Below are positions 43,201 to 51,366 of a stretch of 64,000 bases of DNA, in pieces (the stretch's first letter is position 1; every line of letters begins with the position of its first letter). The position numbers and the translations under genes were made by a program. This DNA is from [Muricauda] lutisoli (nom. illeg.) (GTDB taxonomy: Bacteria; Bacteroidota; Bacteroidia; Flavobacteriales; Flavobacteriaceae): assembly GCF_017313105.1 (NCBI RefSeq), contig NZ_JAFLND010000003.1:186001-250000 (forward strand), written 5' to 3'. The notes beneath the pieces were generated by a model, which was not told the DNA's origin, made no database searches, and worked only from the letters and a program-made list of their open reading frames with translations.

Positions 43201-44663
43201 TCTTTTTTATCACAGTAATAGGTGTTGTTGGTGGCGACAAGTTTAACGTTGTGCTCTTTTGCCATTCGCACCAAAACCTGGTTTACACGATCTTCGTCCT
43301 CTTGACCGTGTCGCATTATTTCGATGTAAAAATCGTTGCCAAATTGTTCTTTCCACCATAAAAGTGCTTCTTCCGCCTGATTTTCTCCAACATTCAGGAT
43401 TTTATTGGGGACTTCACCATACAGGTTTCCCGTAAGGGCTATTACATCTTCCTTGTACTGTTCAATTACCTTTTTGTCGATTCTTGGTACGTAGTAAAAT
43501 CCATCGGTGTAGGCTATAGAGGACATTTTCGCCAAGTTGTGGTATCCCTTTTTATTCTTGGCCAGGAGCACAATTTGATGCCCGTAGTCCTTTACGTTTT
43601 TATTGGTGTGGTCCTCACAGACAAAAAATTCACAACCAACAATAGGTGTGATTTCTTTTTCAGTAGGTTGCTCGCCATTGGCTATAAGCTCCTCGTTTTT
43701 GGCCTTTACGGCTTTATTGTGCCCCATCACTTCTTTCACAAAGTGAAAGGCACCCATCATATTGGCGTGGTCGGTCAACGCAACGGCGGGCATGCCATGG
43801 TTGGCCGTGGCCTTTACCAAATCTTTAATGTTGATGGTGGACTGGAGTACCGAAAACTGGGAGTGGTTGTGCAGGTGTACAAAGGATTCATCTTCCAAGG
43901 TCTCCACATTCTCTTGGATTTCCTCGTCGGAAACTCCACCAGTATCTTCTGCCCAAAGGGCATCGGCTATTTCTTTTGATGCTGCCTTTAGGTTGATGTG
44001 CTTTAGCCCAATGAGTTCTATTTCTTGCGGGTTGGCTTCCGAAAAGCGCTCAAAATAATCGGGCTGAACATCCAGTTCCTGATATGAATACTGCTTTTTA
44101 CGGACCAATTCCAAAAAACAGCGTGTTGTGGCTTCCACATCGGCCGTTGCGTTGTGCGCTTCGGCAAAAGGCTCACCGAACAAGAACTCGTGGAGTTCTG
44201 TTAATGTGGGCAATTTAAATTTACCACCACGGCCTCCGGGAATTTTACAAAGTTCCGCGGTATGCTCGGTACAAGTGTCGAGCACTGGTAGTTCCGTCAA
44301 TGGGCTTTCCACCCCCATACGGTGGAACTCGCATCCCATAATGTTGATATCGAATCCAACATTTTGGCCCACTACAAATTTGGTCTGCTCCAATGCCTTG
44401 TTGAAAGCTTCCAAAACTTCGCTCAGGGGTACCCCGTTTTCTTCTGCCAATGCAGTGGATATACCGTGTATCTGTTCCGACTCGTACGGAATATTAAACC
44501 CTTCGGGTTGTACCAAAAAATCTTGGTGCTCTATTAAATTACCGAGTTCGTCGTGCAGCTGCCATGCTATCTGAACGCATCTTGGCCAGTTGTCGGTATC
44601 GGTAATGGGAGCATCCCAGCGTTTGGGCAAACCAGTGGTTTCCGTATCAAAAATCAAATACAT
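40278..44663 (-). CDS. dnaE: DNA polymerase III alpha subunit with fused N-terminal proofreading exonuclease
   Basis: A 1461-residue replicative polymerase. Residues 1 to about 195 form a DEDDh exonuclease: D6 and E8 in FDTETTG, VGQNVGFDINIMGCEF, and the H/D pair in HNATADVEATTR. The PHP domain follows at about residue 270 (FVHLHNHSQFSVLQSTINIK, LTDHANMMGAF). The C-family polymerase core has VGPGRGSAAGS and the catalytic MPDIDIDFDDEGR; later come the FNKSHSTCYAYIAYQTAYLK fingers, helix-hairpin-helix and OB parts. E. coli DnaE is about 1160 residues, with the exonuclease on a separate DnaQ; here proofreading is built in cis. The gene is monocistronic. A second alpha-type polymerase (dnaE2) lies at 51.4 kb. 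Confidence 0.95.
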   Translation of the reverse strand: MYLIFDTETTGLPKRWDAPITDTDNWPRCVQIAWQLHDELGNLIEHQDFLVQPEGFNIPYESEQIHGISTALAEENGVPLSEVLEAFNKALEQTKFVVGQNVGFDINIMGCEFHRMGVESPLTELPVLDTCTEHTAELCKIPGGRGGKFKLPTLTELHEFLFGEPFAEAHNATADVEATTRCFLELVRKKQYSYQELDVQPDYFERFSEANPQEIELIGLKHINLKAASKEIADALWAEDTGGVSDEEIQENVETLEDESFVHLHNHSQFSVLQSTINIKDLVKATANHGMPAVALTDHANMMGAFHFVKEVMGHNKAVKAKNEELIANGEQPTEKEITPIVGCEFFVCEDHTNKNVKDYGHQIVLLAKNKKGYHNLAKMSSIAYTDGFYYVPRIDKKVIEQYKEDVIALTGNLYGEVPNKILNVGENQAEEALLWWKEQFGNDFYIEIMRHGQEDEDRVNQVLVRMAKEHNVKLVATNNTYYCDKKDAEAHDILLCVKDGEKQSTPIGRGRGYRYGLPNQEYYFKSSDEMKELFKDLPEAILNIKEIVDKIEPYDLASDILLPKFSIPEEFKDPEDDVDGGNRGENAYLRHITYKGAEKRYGELTDEIRERIDFELEIIKNSGYPGYFLIVEDFIREARNMDVSVGPGRGSAAGSVVAYCLTITNIDPMKYDLLFERFLNPDRVSMPDIDIDFDDEGRSRVMDYVINKYGANQVAQIITYGTMAAKSSIRDTARVLDLPLGDADRIAKLIPNMSKLNKIFGIDEADLKKKFRSDELEKVHELLNIAETDDLEGQTVKMARVLEGSLRNTGIHACGVIITPDDITNFVPVSVAKDSDLYVTQFDNSVVESAGLLKMDFLGLKTLTLIKDTVKIVKARTGIDLVPDDFPLDDEKTYELFQRGDTVGIFQYESPGMQKHMKNLKPTVFDDLIAMNALYRPGPMEYIPSFIARKHGEEEITYDLPEMEEYLQETYGITVYQEQVMLLSQKLAGFSKGDADVLRKAMGKKIFALLEKLKPQFLNGGEKNGHPRDILEKIWKDWEAFASYAFNKSHSTCYAYIAYQTAYLKAHYPAEYMAAVLSNNMNDIKQVTFFMEECKRMGLEVLGPDVNESYYKFAVNKDNAVRFGMGAIKGVGRSAVETIVENRKENGPYRSIFDLAKRVDLRAANKKAFENLALAGGFDSFGDTHRAQYFHDEGDGITFLEKAVKYGSKFQENQNSSQVSLFGEASEVQIPEPIVPPCEEWGTMEKLRREKEVVGIYISGHPLDDFKKEIKAFCKNTVSDFSRLEEFVNRELTVAGVITDVQHRVSKNGKGWGLFTLEDYNESFELRIFGEEYLKFRHFLMINSFVHVRAFVREGWVNRDTGKKGDPRLQFNDFKQLQDVMDAFAKKLTIKLNIDRLQEKRIQTLKDTLTLHKGDHPISFVIYEMQEEIKLKLSSRKQKVKINSDLLSELEANEIHYKLN

Positions 44664-44751
44664 AGGCTATCTGTCTCGGTCAAAAAAAGAATAGATAAAA
44701 GTACGGAAGAAGATAGATTTGGTAAAAAAGAGTTTTGATGAGTTATCAACT

Positions 44752-44782
44752 AAAAAAAGCCGGGAATAAATCCCAGCTTTTT
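44752..44782 (-). terminator. Terminator of the DUF2383 gene
   Basis: AAAGC-c-GGGA/TCCC-a-GCTTT hairpin with an ATAAA loop and a T-tract on the minus strand, 30 bp beyond the DUF2383 stop and upstream of dnaE. Confidence 0.75.
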
Positions 44783-44811
44783 CTTCTGATTGTATCTAGT
44801 GACTTTTGGAA

Positions 44812-45267
44812 TTATGATACTGCTGTTTCGAAAATGTTTGCTGTCTCCAGGGTTTCCCTGATAGCATTTCTGTGCTTCATCAATAGACTTTCAGTGGATG
44901 GTGGCAATACAAAATCCTTATCGTGCAATATATCATTGTAAGTGGCAATAGCTTCTTTTTCGCCACGGTGCACTTCTTCTAGCATTGCTTCTTCATTATT
45001 GGTAGTGAACAGCGATTTAAAATCGATCCAAGATCTGTGTAAGGTTCCTTTGGCACTTCCTCCTTTTTCCGGGGTTTGTCCAAAAGACATAATCTCAGCT
45101 TTTAATTCTTGGCCAAAATTGTATCTTTTCTTGGCGCTGTCCATAAAGAATTGCTTAATGGTTTTATTGTCCACCTTTTCAGCTGCTTGTTTAAATCCTT
45201 TTTCAGCATCATAGGTTCTTTCCAAAAGTTCGTTCAATTTGTTCGACATTTCTACAGTGTACTTCAT
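44812..45267 (-). CDS. PA2169-type four-helix-bundle protein (DUF2383)
   Basis: A 151-residue all-helical, ferritin-like protein. Markers are KLNELLERTYDAEKGFKQAA at the N-terminus, FFMDSAKKRYNFGQELKAEI, GTLHRSWIDFKSLF and EEVHRGEKEAIATYNDILHD. The spaced Glu/His residues fit a bundle that could bind metal, but the family role is unproven; members are often stress-induced. It is monocistronic between dnaE and rpsP, with its own terminator. Confidence 0.85.
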   Translation of the reverse strand: MKYTVEMSNKLNELLERTYDAEKGFKQAAEKVDNKTIKQFFMDSAKKRYNFGQELKAEIMSFGQTPEKGGSAKGTLHRSWIDFKSLFTTNNEEAMLEEVHRGEKEAIATYNDILHDKDFVLPPSTESLLMKHRNAIRETLETANIFETAVS

Positions 45268-45452
45268 AATCTCTCTTCATTTTATCGGTTAATGGCCATC
45301 GGCTCTCGATGACATCCAACTATAAGATAAGGTTAAAATACAGAATACCAAATAGTTGCGATGGTTTATAATAGGTTTAACGGGATTGGGCCCAGTTGTT
45401 AAAGGCATTTAACTTTTTTTACCGAAAACACTGTCCTATAAACAAATAAGTG

Positions 45453-45460
45453 TATATTTG
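45453..45460 (+). promoter_or_regulatory. -7 promoter box of rpsP-rimM
   Basis: TATATTTG in the context TATATTTGCACCCGC, the same form as the tRNA-Asp promoter, 72 bp before the rpsP ATG. No clear -33 TTG. The remaining gap (45268-45452) shows nothing else. Confidence 0.6.
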
Positions 45461-45531
45461 CACCCGCTTTACCGATAAGCGATTAAAAAGAATTAATAAT
45501 CAGGGTCGGGCACCCTACAAATTAATGTGAT

Positions 45532-46107
45532 ATGCCAGTTAAAATTAGACTTCAAAGACACGGTAAAAAAGGTAAACCATTTTATTGGGTAGTCGCTGCA
45601 GATGTAAGAGCGAAAAGAGATGGTAAATTTTTGGAAAAATTGGGTACTTACAACCCAAATACCAATCCAGCTACAATCAATCTTGATATTGATGGTTCCG
45701 TAAAATGGTTACAGAACGGGGCACAACCAACTGATACAGCTAGAGCTATTCTTTCTTACAAAGGTGTGATGATGAAGCACCACCTTGCAGTAGGTGTTCG
45801 TAAAGGTGCAATGACGGAAGAGCAAGCCGAGGAAAAATTCAAAGCTTGGTTGGAAGAGAAAGAACAAAAAATCCAAGCTAAAAAAGATGGTTTGAGCAAA
45901 GCAGAAGCTGAAGCTAGAGCCAAAGCGTTGGAGGCAGAAAAAGAAGTAAGTGAAAAGAGAGCTGCTGCTGCGCTACCTGAAGAGGAAGTAGCAGAGGAAG
46001 CTGCCGAAGAAACTGCTGAGGCTGCAACCGAGGAAACTTCTGCAGAAGCTGAAGCACCTGCCGAAGAGGCTCCTGCTGCTGAAGAAGCTGCCAAAGAAGA
46101 AGAATAG
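45532..46107 (+). CDS. rpsP: 30S ribosomal protein S16 with long acidic C-terminal tail
   Basis: Residues 1-80 are a standard bS16 (MPVKIRLQRHGKKGKPFYWV, DGKFLEKLGTYNP). The remaining 110 residues are not part of the usual 80-90-residue protein. First comes a charged helix (EEKEQKIQAKKDGLSKAEAE), then a low-complexity tail of Glu and Ala (EEVAEEAAEETAEAATEETS). Such tails are seen in Flavobacteriaceae; their function is unknown, and the acidic tail should project from the ribosome. rimM follows after 12 bp, as in most bacteria. Confidence 0.96.
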   Translation: MPVKIRLQRHGKKGKPFYWVVAADVRAKRDGKFLEKLGTYNPNTNPATINLDIDGSVKWLQNGAQPTDTARAILSYKGVMMKHHLAVGVRKGAMTEEQAEEKFKAWLEEKEQKIQAKKDGLSKAEAEARAKALEAEKEVSEKRAAAALPEEEVAEEAAEETAEAATEETSAEAEAPAEEAPAAEEAAKEEE

Positions 46108-46119
46108 AAACGTAGGACG

Positions 46120-46647
46120 ATGCGCAAGGAAGACTGTTTCTACCTGGGCAAAGTCGTTTCAAAATATAGCTTTAAGGGCGAGGTGTTGGTTAAATTGGAC
46201 ACCGACGAGCCCGATATCTACGAAAATATGGAATCAGTACTTGTTTCTTTGGGAAACAACCTGGTTCCATTTTTTATTGATAGGTGCCGTTTGCATAAAT
46301 CCAACTTGCTCCGCATCGATTTTGAAGAGGTAAAGGACGAATCTTCCGCTGATAAGATTATCGGCTCCGAACTATATCTTCCCTTGACCATGTTACCCCC
46401 ACTTACAGGAAATAAATTCTATTACCATGAGGTGATCGGATTTACCGTTATGGATGAGGTGCACGGCGAAATTGGTACTGTGGAATCCGTGAACGATAGT
46501 GCTTCACAAGATTTGTTCGAAATAAAGAAAGGGGACAAGGAGTTGTTGATTCCCGTAAGTGATGATATTATTACCAAAATTGATCGGGAAAACAAAACCA
46601 TCTACGTAAAAACACCAGAAGGGTTGGTGGACTTGTATCTAGGATAA
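46120..46647 (+). CDS. rimM: Ribosome maturation factor RimM
   Basis: The 175-residue protein starts with CFYLGKVVSKYSFKGEVLVK, the RimM N-terminal barrel, and ends with the PRC-like domain (YYHEVIGFTVMDEVHGEIGT, DKELLIPVSDDIITKID). It helps mature the 30S head near S19. It lies 12 bp after rpsP. The usual trmD and rplS partners of the rpsP operon are absent here. Confidence 0.95.
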   Translation: MRKEDCFYLGKVVSKYSFKGEVLVKLDTDEPDIYENMESVLVSLGNNLVPFFIDRCRLHKSNLLRIDFEEVKDESSADKIIGSELYLPLTMLPPLTGNKFYYHEVIGFTVMDEVHGEIGTVESVNDSASQDLFEIKKGDKELLIPVSDDIITKIDRENKTIYVKTPEGLVDLYLG

Positions 46648-46710
46648 ATAATATAGTAGATAGAATTTTACAATTAGCTTGATTTTTTTATGCTGATATA
46701 ATTTGAGAAA

Positions 46711-47421
46711 ATGAAGCCTTTCAAATTCAAGGAATTTACCATTCACCAAGATAAATGTGCCATGAAGGTAGGTACCGATGGTGTTTTGCTGGGTGCTTGG
46801 GTTTCGTTGGAAAAACATCCCGAATCAATTTTGGACATAGGGTCGGGAACGGGGCTCATTGCTTTGCAGCTCGCTCAACGTTCATCAGCGGAAACCATAG
46901 ATGCTATTGAGTTGGATGCCGCTGCCTACGAGCAATGTGTTGGTAATTTTGAAACATCTCCATGGGGAGACAGACTATTCTGTTATCATGCAGGGTTTGA
47001 TGAGTTCGTGGATGAAATGGAAGATAAGTACGATTTGATCGTGTCCAACCCCCCATTTTATGCTGAAGATGTGTCTAGTGGCGATCAATCCAGGGACAAT
47101 GCACGGCAAAGCAGTTCTTTACCATTCGATGAACTGGTTCAAGGTGTATCCCGATTTTTGACGGAAGATGGAAATTTTGCGGCAATCATCCCATATAAAG
47201 AAGAAGGGAATTTTATTGATTTAGCCAAAAATGTTGATTTGCTTCCAAATAGAATCACCAGGGTCAAGGGAAATCCTGAAGCTGATTTTAAAAGAAGTTT
47301 AATGGAATTCAGCTTTCATCAAAATAAGCCATATATTGATTCCTTGGTCATTGAAGAAGGTCGACACCAGTATACCAAGGAATACATTGAATTGACCCAA
47401 GCATTTTATTTAAAAATGTAA
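46711..47421 (+). CDS. trmN6: tRNA1(Val) adenine-37 N6-methyltransferase (YfiC type)
   Basis: The 236-residue SAM methyltransferase starts with KPFKFKEFTIHQDKCAMKVG followed by TDGVLLGAWV, typical of YfiC/TrmN6. The SAM loop is ILDIGSGTGLIALQLA and the N6-adenine catalytic motif is SNPPF (DLIVSNPPFYAEDV). It modifies A37 of tRNA-Val1 in enterobacteria; the substrate here is inferred. It follows rimM by 63 bp, in keeping with an RNA-modification neighbourhood. Confidence 0.88.
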   Translation: MKPFKFKEFTIHQDKCAMKVGTDGVLLGAWVSLEKHPESILDIGSGTGLIALQLAQRSSAETIDAIELDAAAYEQCVGNFETSPWGDRLFCYHAGFDEFVDEMEDKYDLIVSNPPFYAEDVSSGDQSRDNARQSSSLPFDELVQGVSRFLTEDGNFAAIIPYKEEGNFIDLAKNVDLLPNRITRVKGNPEADFKRSLMEFSFHQNKPYIDSLVIEEGRHQYTKEYIELTQAFYLKM

Positions 47422-47465
47422 CAATGCGCGAATGAAATGTTATATTTACTTAAAAATTATTCTGA

Positions 47466-48644
47466 ATGAAGCCCGATTTATTTGAAGCCCCAGATTACTA
47501 CAACCTTGATGATTTACTTTCCGAGGAACATAAACTGGTTCGTGATGCGGCCCGCCAATGGGTAAAGCGCGATATATCCCCAATTATTGAGGAATATGCC
47601 CAAAAAGCGGAATTCCCTGAACAAATTATTGCAGGATTGGCGGAAATAGGTGCTTTTGGTCCCTACATTCCCGAAGAATACGGGGGTGCAGGCTTGGACC
47701 AAATCAGTTATGGATTGATCATGCAGGAGATCGAGCGTGGCGATAGTGGAGTTCGCTCCACAGCTTCTGTACAGTCTTCTTTGGTGATGTATCCCATATT
47801 TGCTTATGGAACTGAAGAACAGCGTAAAAAATATTTGCCCAAGTTGGCCACTGGGGAGTGGATGGGCTGTTTTGGACTTACAGAACCCAACCATGGTTCC
47901 AACCCAGGTGGAATGGAGACAAAGTTCAAGGATGGCGGTGATCATTATGTACTGAATGGTGCCAAATTATGGATTTCCAACTCGCCATTTGCCGATGTCG
48001 CCGTAGTTTGGGCAAAGAATGAGGAAGGTAGGATTCACGGATTGATCGTTGAACGTGGAATGGAAGGCTTTTCCACACCAGAGACCCACAACAAATGGTC
48101 TTTGCGGGCATCTGCCACGGGCGAACTTATTTTTGATAATGTAAAAGTCCCGAAGGAAAATCTGTTACCGGGCAAAAATGGATTGGGAGCACCACTGGGT
48201 TGCTTGGATTCCGCACGCTACGGTATCGCATGGGGAGCTATCGGTGCTGCCATGGATTGTTACGATACCGCACTCCGTTATGCCAAGGAAAGGGTGCAAT
48301 TTGGAAAACCCATTGCAGCATATCAGCTTCAGCAAAAGAAATTGGCCGAAATGATCACCGAAATTACCAAGGCCCAGTTATTGGCTTTCCGTTTGGGACA
48401 ATTAAAAAATGAAGGCAAAGCCACTACAGCGCAAATTTCCATGGCCAAACGTAACAATGTGGAAATGGCCATCAAAATCGCTCGCGAAGCAAGGCAAATG
48501 TTAGGTGGAATGGGAATCACTGGGGAGTATAGCATTATGCGCCACATGATGAACCTGGAAAGTGTGATCACTTACGAGGGTACGCACGATATTCACCTGC
48601 TGATCACTGGAGCCGATATTACGGGAATCCCTGCGTTCAAATAA
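47466..48644 (+). CDS. gcdH: Glutaryl-CoA dehydrogenase
   Basis: The 392-residue acyl-CoA dehydrogenase oxidises and decarboxylates glutaryl-CoA to crotonyl-CoA in lysine and tryptophan catabolism, using FAD. It has RSTASVQSSLVMYPIFAYGT with the arginine that holds the substrate carboxylate in GCDH, MGCFGLTEPNHGSNPGGMET around the flavin, and the catalytic base E371 in ITYEGTHDIHLLI. The TYEGTHDIH block separates GCDH from other family members. A weak TATATTTA -7 element lies at 47441. Its TAA abuts the convergent stop of the fdhF-like gene with no base between. Confidence 0.9.
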   Translation: MKPDLFEAPDYYNLDDLLSEEHKLVRDAARQWVKRDISPIIEEYAQKAEFPEQIIAGLAEIGAFGPYIPEEYGGAGLDQISYGLIMQEIERGDSGVRSTASVQSSLVMYPIFAYGTEEQRKKYLPKLATGEWMGCFGLTEPNHGSNPGGMETKFKDGGDHYVLNGAKLWISNSPFADVAVVWAKNEEGRIHGLIVERGMEGFSTPETHNKWSLRASATGELIFDNVKVPKENLLPGKNGLGAPLGCLDSARYGIAWGAIGAAMDCYDTALRYAKERVQFGKPIAAYQLQQKKLAEMITEITKAQLLAFRLGQLKNEGKATTAQISMAKRNNVEMAIKIAREARQMLGGMGITGEYSIMRHMMNLESVITYEGTHDIHLLITGADITGIPAFK

Positions 48645-50954
48645 TCAAGTTTGTAGCATTTTCTCTACGGTCACCTTAATGGATTTGCTGATAGGTGTCT
48701 GGCTTTTGTCCGCAAAATGATTATGTGGTACTAGCATATTCGTTTCAGGAAAATAAGCAGCCATATTTCCCTTTGGGATATCGTATGTTACCACCAGGAA
48801 TTTTTCTGCGGTTCGCTGAATACCATCATAGTTGCTATGTAGGTTAACAACATCCAATTGTGTCAATCCCTTTTCTGCCATATCTTCCTTGTTCATAAAA
48901 ACCACACGACGTTCGTTATGGATGCCACGATATCGATCGTCCAATCCATAAATGGTTGTGTTGAACTGATCATGGGAACGAATGGTCATCAACAATAGCT
49001 CGTCAGCTTTTAATTGATGGTCGGGCAATGGGGTAATGGACAATTGTGCCATGCCGTTGGGCAGCATTCTAAAATCACGGCTACGAACGTTATTAGGCAA
49101 ATAATATCCAAATCCTTTGGATTGTTCACTGGTATTTTCAAATCCTTTAACCGTCTTATCTATCAATTTTCGGATGAGATTGTAATCTTGACCCAACTCG
49201 TACCAATTCATGGAGTGGTTTCCCCTAAAGTATGTGTGCGCCAAGAGTGCAATGATCTCAGGTTCACTTTTAATATGTTCTGAAGCCGGTTTTAATAGTC
49301 CTTTGCTCTGCCGGACCTTGCCCGTGCTGCTCTCCATCGTCAAAAATTGGAGATCACCGTTCTTTTCATCTTTTTCGGAACGGCCAAAGGTCGGTAACAA
49401 CAATGCAGTTTTGCCAGTAACCAAGTGACTACGATTCAGTTTGGTACTAATTTGCACGGTTAAATCACAATTTTGAATCGCCTCTGCAGTGTATTGGGTG
49501 TCCGAAGCAGCCATCAAAAAATTGCCGCCCAAGCAAACAAAAACCTTGGCCTTCTTATCGTGCATGGCCTTGATAGCCTCTACCGTATCGTAGCCTTTTT
49601 CAGTAGGAGGGTCAAAATTGAGATGTTTCTGGATATTCTCGTTCAGTGTTTTGCTCACGTAGTGCATAATACCCACCGAACGATCGCCCTGCACATTGCT
49701 ATGTCCTCGCACAGGACAAGTTCCGGCAAAGGGTTTTCCAACAGCTCCTTTGAGCAATAGGATATTTACGTATTCCTTGATGCAGTCCACCGCATTTTTA
49801 TGTTGGGTGATTCCCATGGCCCAGCAGACGACAATTTTGGAATTTTCTGCCAACAGTTCCACCACCTTGTCTATTTTTCGCATGTACACCCCGCTTTTAC
49901 GTTGAAGGCTTTCCATGTCGTACCGCTCCAAATCTTTCAACAGATCATCGTAGCCGTCCACATACTCCACTATAAATTCATGGTCAAGAACATTGGGATT
50001 TTTAGCATCGAGTGCCACCAATTTGTTCAAGATCAGTTTTGCCAGGGCAATATCCTCATTGATTTTTACGGGAAGGTGAATGTCGGCAATGGGTTGTCCG
50101 TTCCCTAACATGTCGGAAACACTTTGCGGGTTTTTAAAATTGACCAATCCCGTTTCGGCCAATGGATTTATACTTATGATCTTGCCACCGTTCTTTTTGC
50201 ATTTTTCCAGGGCGGATAGCATTCTAGGATGATTGGTGCCCGGATTTTGTCCCACTACCATAATAACCTCTGCACCGTATAGGTCATCCAATTTTACGGA
50301 ACCCTTTCCAATCCCCAAAGTTTCTGAAAGTGCCACTCCGGACGATTCATGGCACATATTGGAGCAATCGGGCAAATTGTTGGTGCCAAACGCACGGGCG
50401 AACATACCGTATAGGTAAGCGGCCTCGTTGCTCGATCGGCCCGAAGTGTAAAAAATGGCCTCGTTTGGGTCTTTTAGTTGGTGCAGTCCATCAGAAATCA
50501 ACTCAAAAGCATCTTGCCAAGTAATGGGTTCGTAATGGATACTGTCCGGTTTTAGGACCATAGGTTCTACTACGCGCCCTAATTTGTTCAGTTCAAAATC
50601 ACTCAGTCTGGATAATTCTTCCACGGAATGTTCCGCAAAAAAATCGGCTCCTACGTTTTCTCGGGTAGCTTCATCGGCCAATGCTTTTGCACCATTTTCA
50701 CAGTATTCGGCAATTTTGGATGGGTGTTGGGGAACGGGCCAGGCACAACTGGGGCAACGAAAACCTTCTTCTTGGTTCATTTCCAACAAACCTCTCATGG
50801 AACGCACTATGCCCATTTCCTTAAAGGTGTGTCGTAAGGCTTCTTTTACGCCCAAAAACCCGGCTGAGGTCTGCATTGGCCCTTTTAATCGAAGCCCTGT
50901 AAACTTGATATCCCCGGTAAGGGAAACGTTGCGCTTTGTTTCTTTCTCCATCAT
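48645..50954 (-). CDS. YdeP/FdhF-like molybdopterin oxidoreductase
   Basis: A 769-residue molybdo-bis-MGD enzyme of the YdeP branch of formate-dehydrogenase-like proteins. C67 and C70 (RCPSCAWPVPQH) are the only clustered N-terminal cysteines, so the usual four-Cys [4Fe-4S] site is not evident. C201 in CSNMCHESSGVALSETLGIG aligns with the selenocysteine position of formate dehydrogenase H. MGD-binding blocks include VVGQNPGTNHPRMLSALEKC and ISINPLAETGLVNF. No formate dehydrogenase electron partners or FdhD are nearby, and YdeP proteins have no settled substrate. The start overlaps the DUF7009 gene by 4 bp, so the two are translationally coupled. Confidence 0.85.
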   Translation of the reverse strand: MMEKETKRNVSLTGDIKFTGLRLKGPMQTSAGFLGVKEALRHTFKEMGIVRSMRGLLEMNQEEGFRCPSCAWPVPQHPSKIAEYCENGAKALADEATRENVGADFFAEHSVEELSRLSDFELNKLGRVVEPMVLKPDSIHYEPITWQDAFELISDGLHQLKDPNEAIFYTSGRSSNEAAYLYGMFARAFGTNNLPDCSNMCHESSGVALSETLGIGKGSVKLDDLYGAEVIMVVGQNPGTNHPRMLSALEKCKKNGGKIISINPLAETGLVNFKNPQSVSDMLGNGQPIADIHLPVKINEDIALAKLILNKLVALDAKNPNVLDHEFIVEYVDGYDDLLKDLERYDMESLQRKSGVYMRKIDKVVELLAENSKIVVCWAMGITQHKNAVDCIKEYVNILLLKGAVGKPFAGTCPVRGHSNVQGDRSVGIMHYVSKTLNENIQKHLNFDPPTEKGYDTVEAIKAMHDKKAKVFVCLGGNFLMAASDTQYTAEAIQNCDLTVQISTKLNRSHLVTGKTALLLPTFGRSEKDEKNGDLQFLTMESSTGKVRQSKGLLKPASEHIKSEPEIIALLAHTYFRGNHSMNWYELGQDYNLIRKLIDKTVKGFENTSEQSKGFGYYLPNNVRSRDFRMLPNGMAQLSITPLPDHQLKADELLLMTIRSHDQFNTTIYGLDDRYRGIHNERRVVFMNKEDMAEKGLTQLDVVNLHSNYDGIQRTAEKFLVVTYDIPKGNMAAYFPETNMLVPHNHFADKSQTPISKSIKVTVEKMLQT

Positions 50955-51325
50955 GGTCGGTGTTGCAATTTTGGATTGGGATAATTGTCCGATTGGTCTT
51001 CCGCTCTGTTTTCAAGGCAAGTGAAGTCTTTTTCCAATAACAAATGCAGTTTTTTTCCTTTGGGAAGCTGCATTTCATAATCAAAGCCCACTATGTTGTT
51101 GTGGAACCAATTTTTTCCATCATTTTCGGGAACCATCATCAGGATATTGTTGTCGGAGTACGATGCTTGTAGCTGTTTTATAGCCGGCATCAGTTTGACC
51201 TGATATTGAAAAGTGTTGTGGCCGAATTCCGTGGTTTCCGTTACTGAACCCTTTTCGGACAGTTGCTTTACTTCACTTTGGGTCAATCTAAACCGTATGG
51301 AATTGCCTTTGATTCTGATTTTCAT
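50951..51325 (-). CDS. DUF7009 family small protein coupled to the YdeP-like enzyme
   Basis: The 124-residue protein starts MKIRIKGNSIRFRLTQSEVK and continues with a beta-rich middle (FQYQVKLMP, ASYSDNNILMMVPEND) and LLLEKDFTCLENRAEDQSDN. It resembles the small Bacteroidota proteins annotated as DUF7009, which often accompany YdeP-type oxidoreductases. The conserved CL-x(4)-ED block near residue 105 might be a metal or cofactor site. Overlap of its stop with the fdhF-like start (ATGATGGAG region) indicates coupled synthesis. A chaperone or accessory role is inference. Confidence 0.65.
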   Translation of the reverse strand: MKIRIKGNSIRFRLTQSEVKQLSEKGSVTETTEFGHNTFQYQVKLMPAIKQLQASYSDNNILMMVPENDGKNWFHNNIVGFDYEMQLPKGKKLHLLLEKDFTCLENRAEDQSDNYPNPKLQHRP

Positions 51326-51366
51326 GTAATGGTTTCAATTCGTCTTGGTAAGTTAAGGCATTCCGT

